Below are positions 62,984 to 64,000 of a stretch of 64,000 bases of DNA, in pieces. Origin of the DNA: Peltaster fructicola (Eukaryota > Ascomycota > Dothideomycetes); NCBI GenBank assembly GCA_001592805.2, contig CP051139.1:186001-250000 (forward strand), read 5' to 3'. A program made the position numbers and the translations under genes. The notes below the pieces were generated by a model, which saw only the letters and a list, made by a program, of their open reading frames with translations, ran no database searches and was not told the origin of the DNA. Numbering within the stretch: position 1 is the first letter of the stretch; each line of letters begins with the position of its first letter.

Positions 62984-64000
62984 CTACAGCCGTAGGTGCA
63001 TGACATCAGCGCTGGTTGTTCGGCTCTCAATCAGCTCTGCCATAACCTTGCCAGTTCCCAAGCTGTGACTAATGCCCCATGGCCCATGTCCCGTCGATAC
63101 GAAGACACCACCATGCTGCTGTCCAGTGTATGCAGGACCAAGCCGCCTCGGATCGATACGTGACACGATCGGAACGCCACTTGTGGTGATAGGACGGAAA
63201 CACAAGCCTTGTCGCACGACTTCGAGATCAGACACATCTGTGCCATCTTGTCCTAGGAACCGTTGTGACACCTGCACGAGCTCTTGTATGCACGCATGGT
63301 CAGGCACAGCATCGGTGGCGAGCTCGGGTAAAGCAAGATCTGGGTCGTTCAGGCCTGCGATGTAGATCTCTCCTCCAACCCTGGAGAAGATCTCAGGACT
63401 GAATCCCGATCGTAGTGTTGTGAACACAGCATGGCAACCATCAGTTTCATGTTGTGCGGTCCATCGAGGAGATTTGACCACAACAGAATGACCAGCCAGT
63501 TGACCAACATGCAGATTTAGATCTGAGTCTGGGAAAAGTTCTCCGAAGACACGACCACTCCAAGCTCCTGCTGTGATCACAACACGGTCGCAGGAGAGTG
63601 TCTCGGTGTGCTTGGTGCTGACATTCTCGACGATTACACCATTGATGTTACTGGCCTCTCTGCTGATCTTGACTACACGCGAAGGCTGGTGCAGCTTTAC
63701 GCCTTTCGATACAAGCTCTTGTAAGAGGAACTGACAGAGTCGCAGTGGATCACTAGAGGAAGATTAGTACAGATCAGAGGCTTGCAAGCCCACATACACT
63801 TGGCCTGTGGTGTCAACGCTGCTGATAATATCTAGCGCATCACCTGCTCTTCTTGTTAACCACGCAGGAGCATTGCTTGGGCCACTAAAGTCGTGTTCAG
63901 CAGCGCTTTGTGCTCGACTACCATCATCCCGTAGCCAGTCGTCTCCTCTTGCTCCATTGAGGCGACCGTCGTGTGTGAGGCTTGTACCGGTACTTCTTGA
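62984..64000 (-). CDS. FAD-dependent oxidoreductase (DAO family, Tda3-like), 5' part beyond the window
   Basis: Exons 63798-64000 (continues past the edge) and 62984-63752, with a 45-nt intron restoring TTGQVDPLRLCQFLLQELVSK. The C-terminal DAO/FAD domain is visible: VVITAGAWSGRVFGELFPDS, GHSVVVKSPRW, GGEIYIAGLNDPDLALPE, and the FAD-contacting end GVFVSTGHGPWGISHSLGTGKVMAELI. The N-terminal GxGxxG dinucleotide fold would lie upstream of the window. The sequence is closest in character to yeast Tda3, a putative oxidoreductase linked to endosomal trafficking. About 324 residues are visible. The substrate is unknown. Confidence 0.88.

Noticed and set aside
1-64000. Search for transposons, LTR elements, CRISPR arrays and prophage-like genes
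   Set aside because: No reverse transcriptase, integrase or transposase motif, no long terminal repeat pair and no spacer-repeat pattern was seen.

Overview
This window is nuclear DNA from a filamentous ascomycete (Pezizomycotina). A Dothideomycete is my best guess, but the class is inferred rather than proven. The evidence is dense single genes on both strands, GT-AG introns mostly of 43-49 nt, a fungal Zn2Cys6 regulator, an NDT80/PhoG factor, a chitin-active GH18/LysM pair, a DUF8035 protein and fungal mitoribosome and LYR proteins. I found about 30 protein genes, one intron-bearing tRNA and two probable gene remnants. I saw no transposon, retroelement, CRISPR array or viral sequence. Exon boundaries were read by eye: each joins in phase and restores family motifs, but no transcript data were available.

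Region by region. 0-8 kb: end of Arp2/3 subunit ARPC4, a large RRM-like protein, a SAM methyltransferase, and an Mpv17/PMP22 membrane protein convergent with an Rqt4/TRIP4-type ribosome-quality-control factor. A 24-bp minisatellite fills the gap between the last two. 8-20 kb: a glutamine/proline-rich Zn2Cys6 regulator, a 3.7-kb stretch without a recognisable gene, a seven-exon DUF2461 gene with unusually long introns, the wybutosine enzyme TYW3, a signal peptide peptidase and tRNA-Thr(AGT).

20-38 kb: the replication-checkpoint mediator Mrc1, a 2-oxoglutarate/Fe(II) oxygenase, a DUF8035 protein, the mitoribosomal protein mS45/Bot1, a truncated TauD-like dioxygenase, a NAPE-PLD-type hydrolase, a secreted Ish1-like stress protein and a secondary-metabolite-type methyltransferase. 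38-52.6 kb: small proteins, galactokinase, a Cps1-like polysaccharide synthase, an NDT80-like regulator, zuotin, Mzm1 and the tRNA methyltransferase Trm1.

52.7-64 kb: a divergent pair made of a 1165-residue subgroup-C-like GH18 chitinase and a four-LysM secreted protein, then a fungal protein of unknown function, an Rds1-like ferritin-fold secreted protein, and the 3' part of a Tda3-like FAD oxidoreductase that runs off the window. The chitinase/LysM pair is the clearest functional unit. Several other genes serve tRNA modification, ribosome quality control or nascent-chain folding (TYW3, Trm1, Rqt4, zuotin, mS45), but they are scattered and I see no operon-like organisation. I did not find a clear new system; the strongest leads are the long-intron DUF2461 locus beside the empty region, the minisatellite, and the chitinase/LysM locus.
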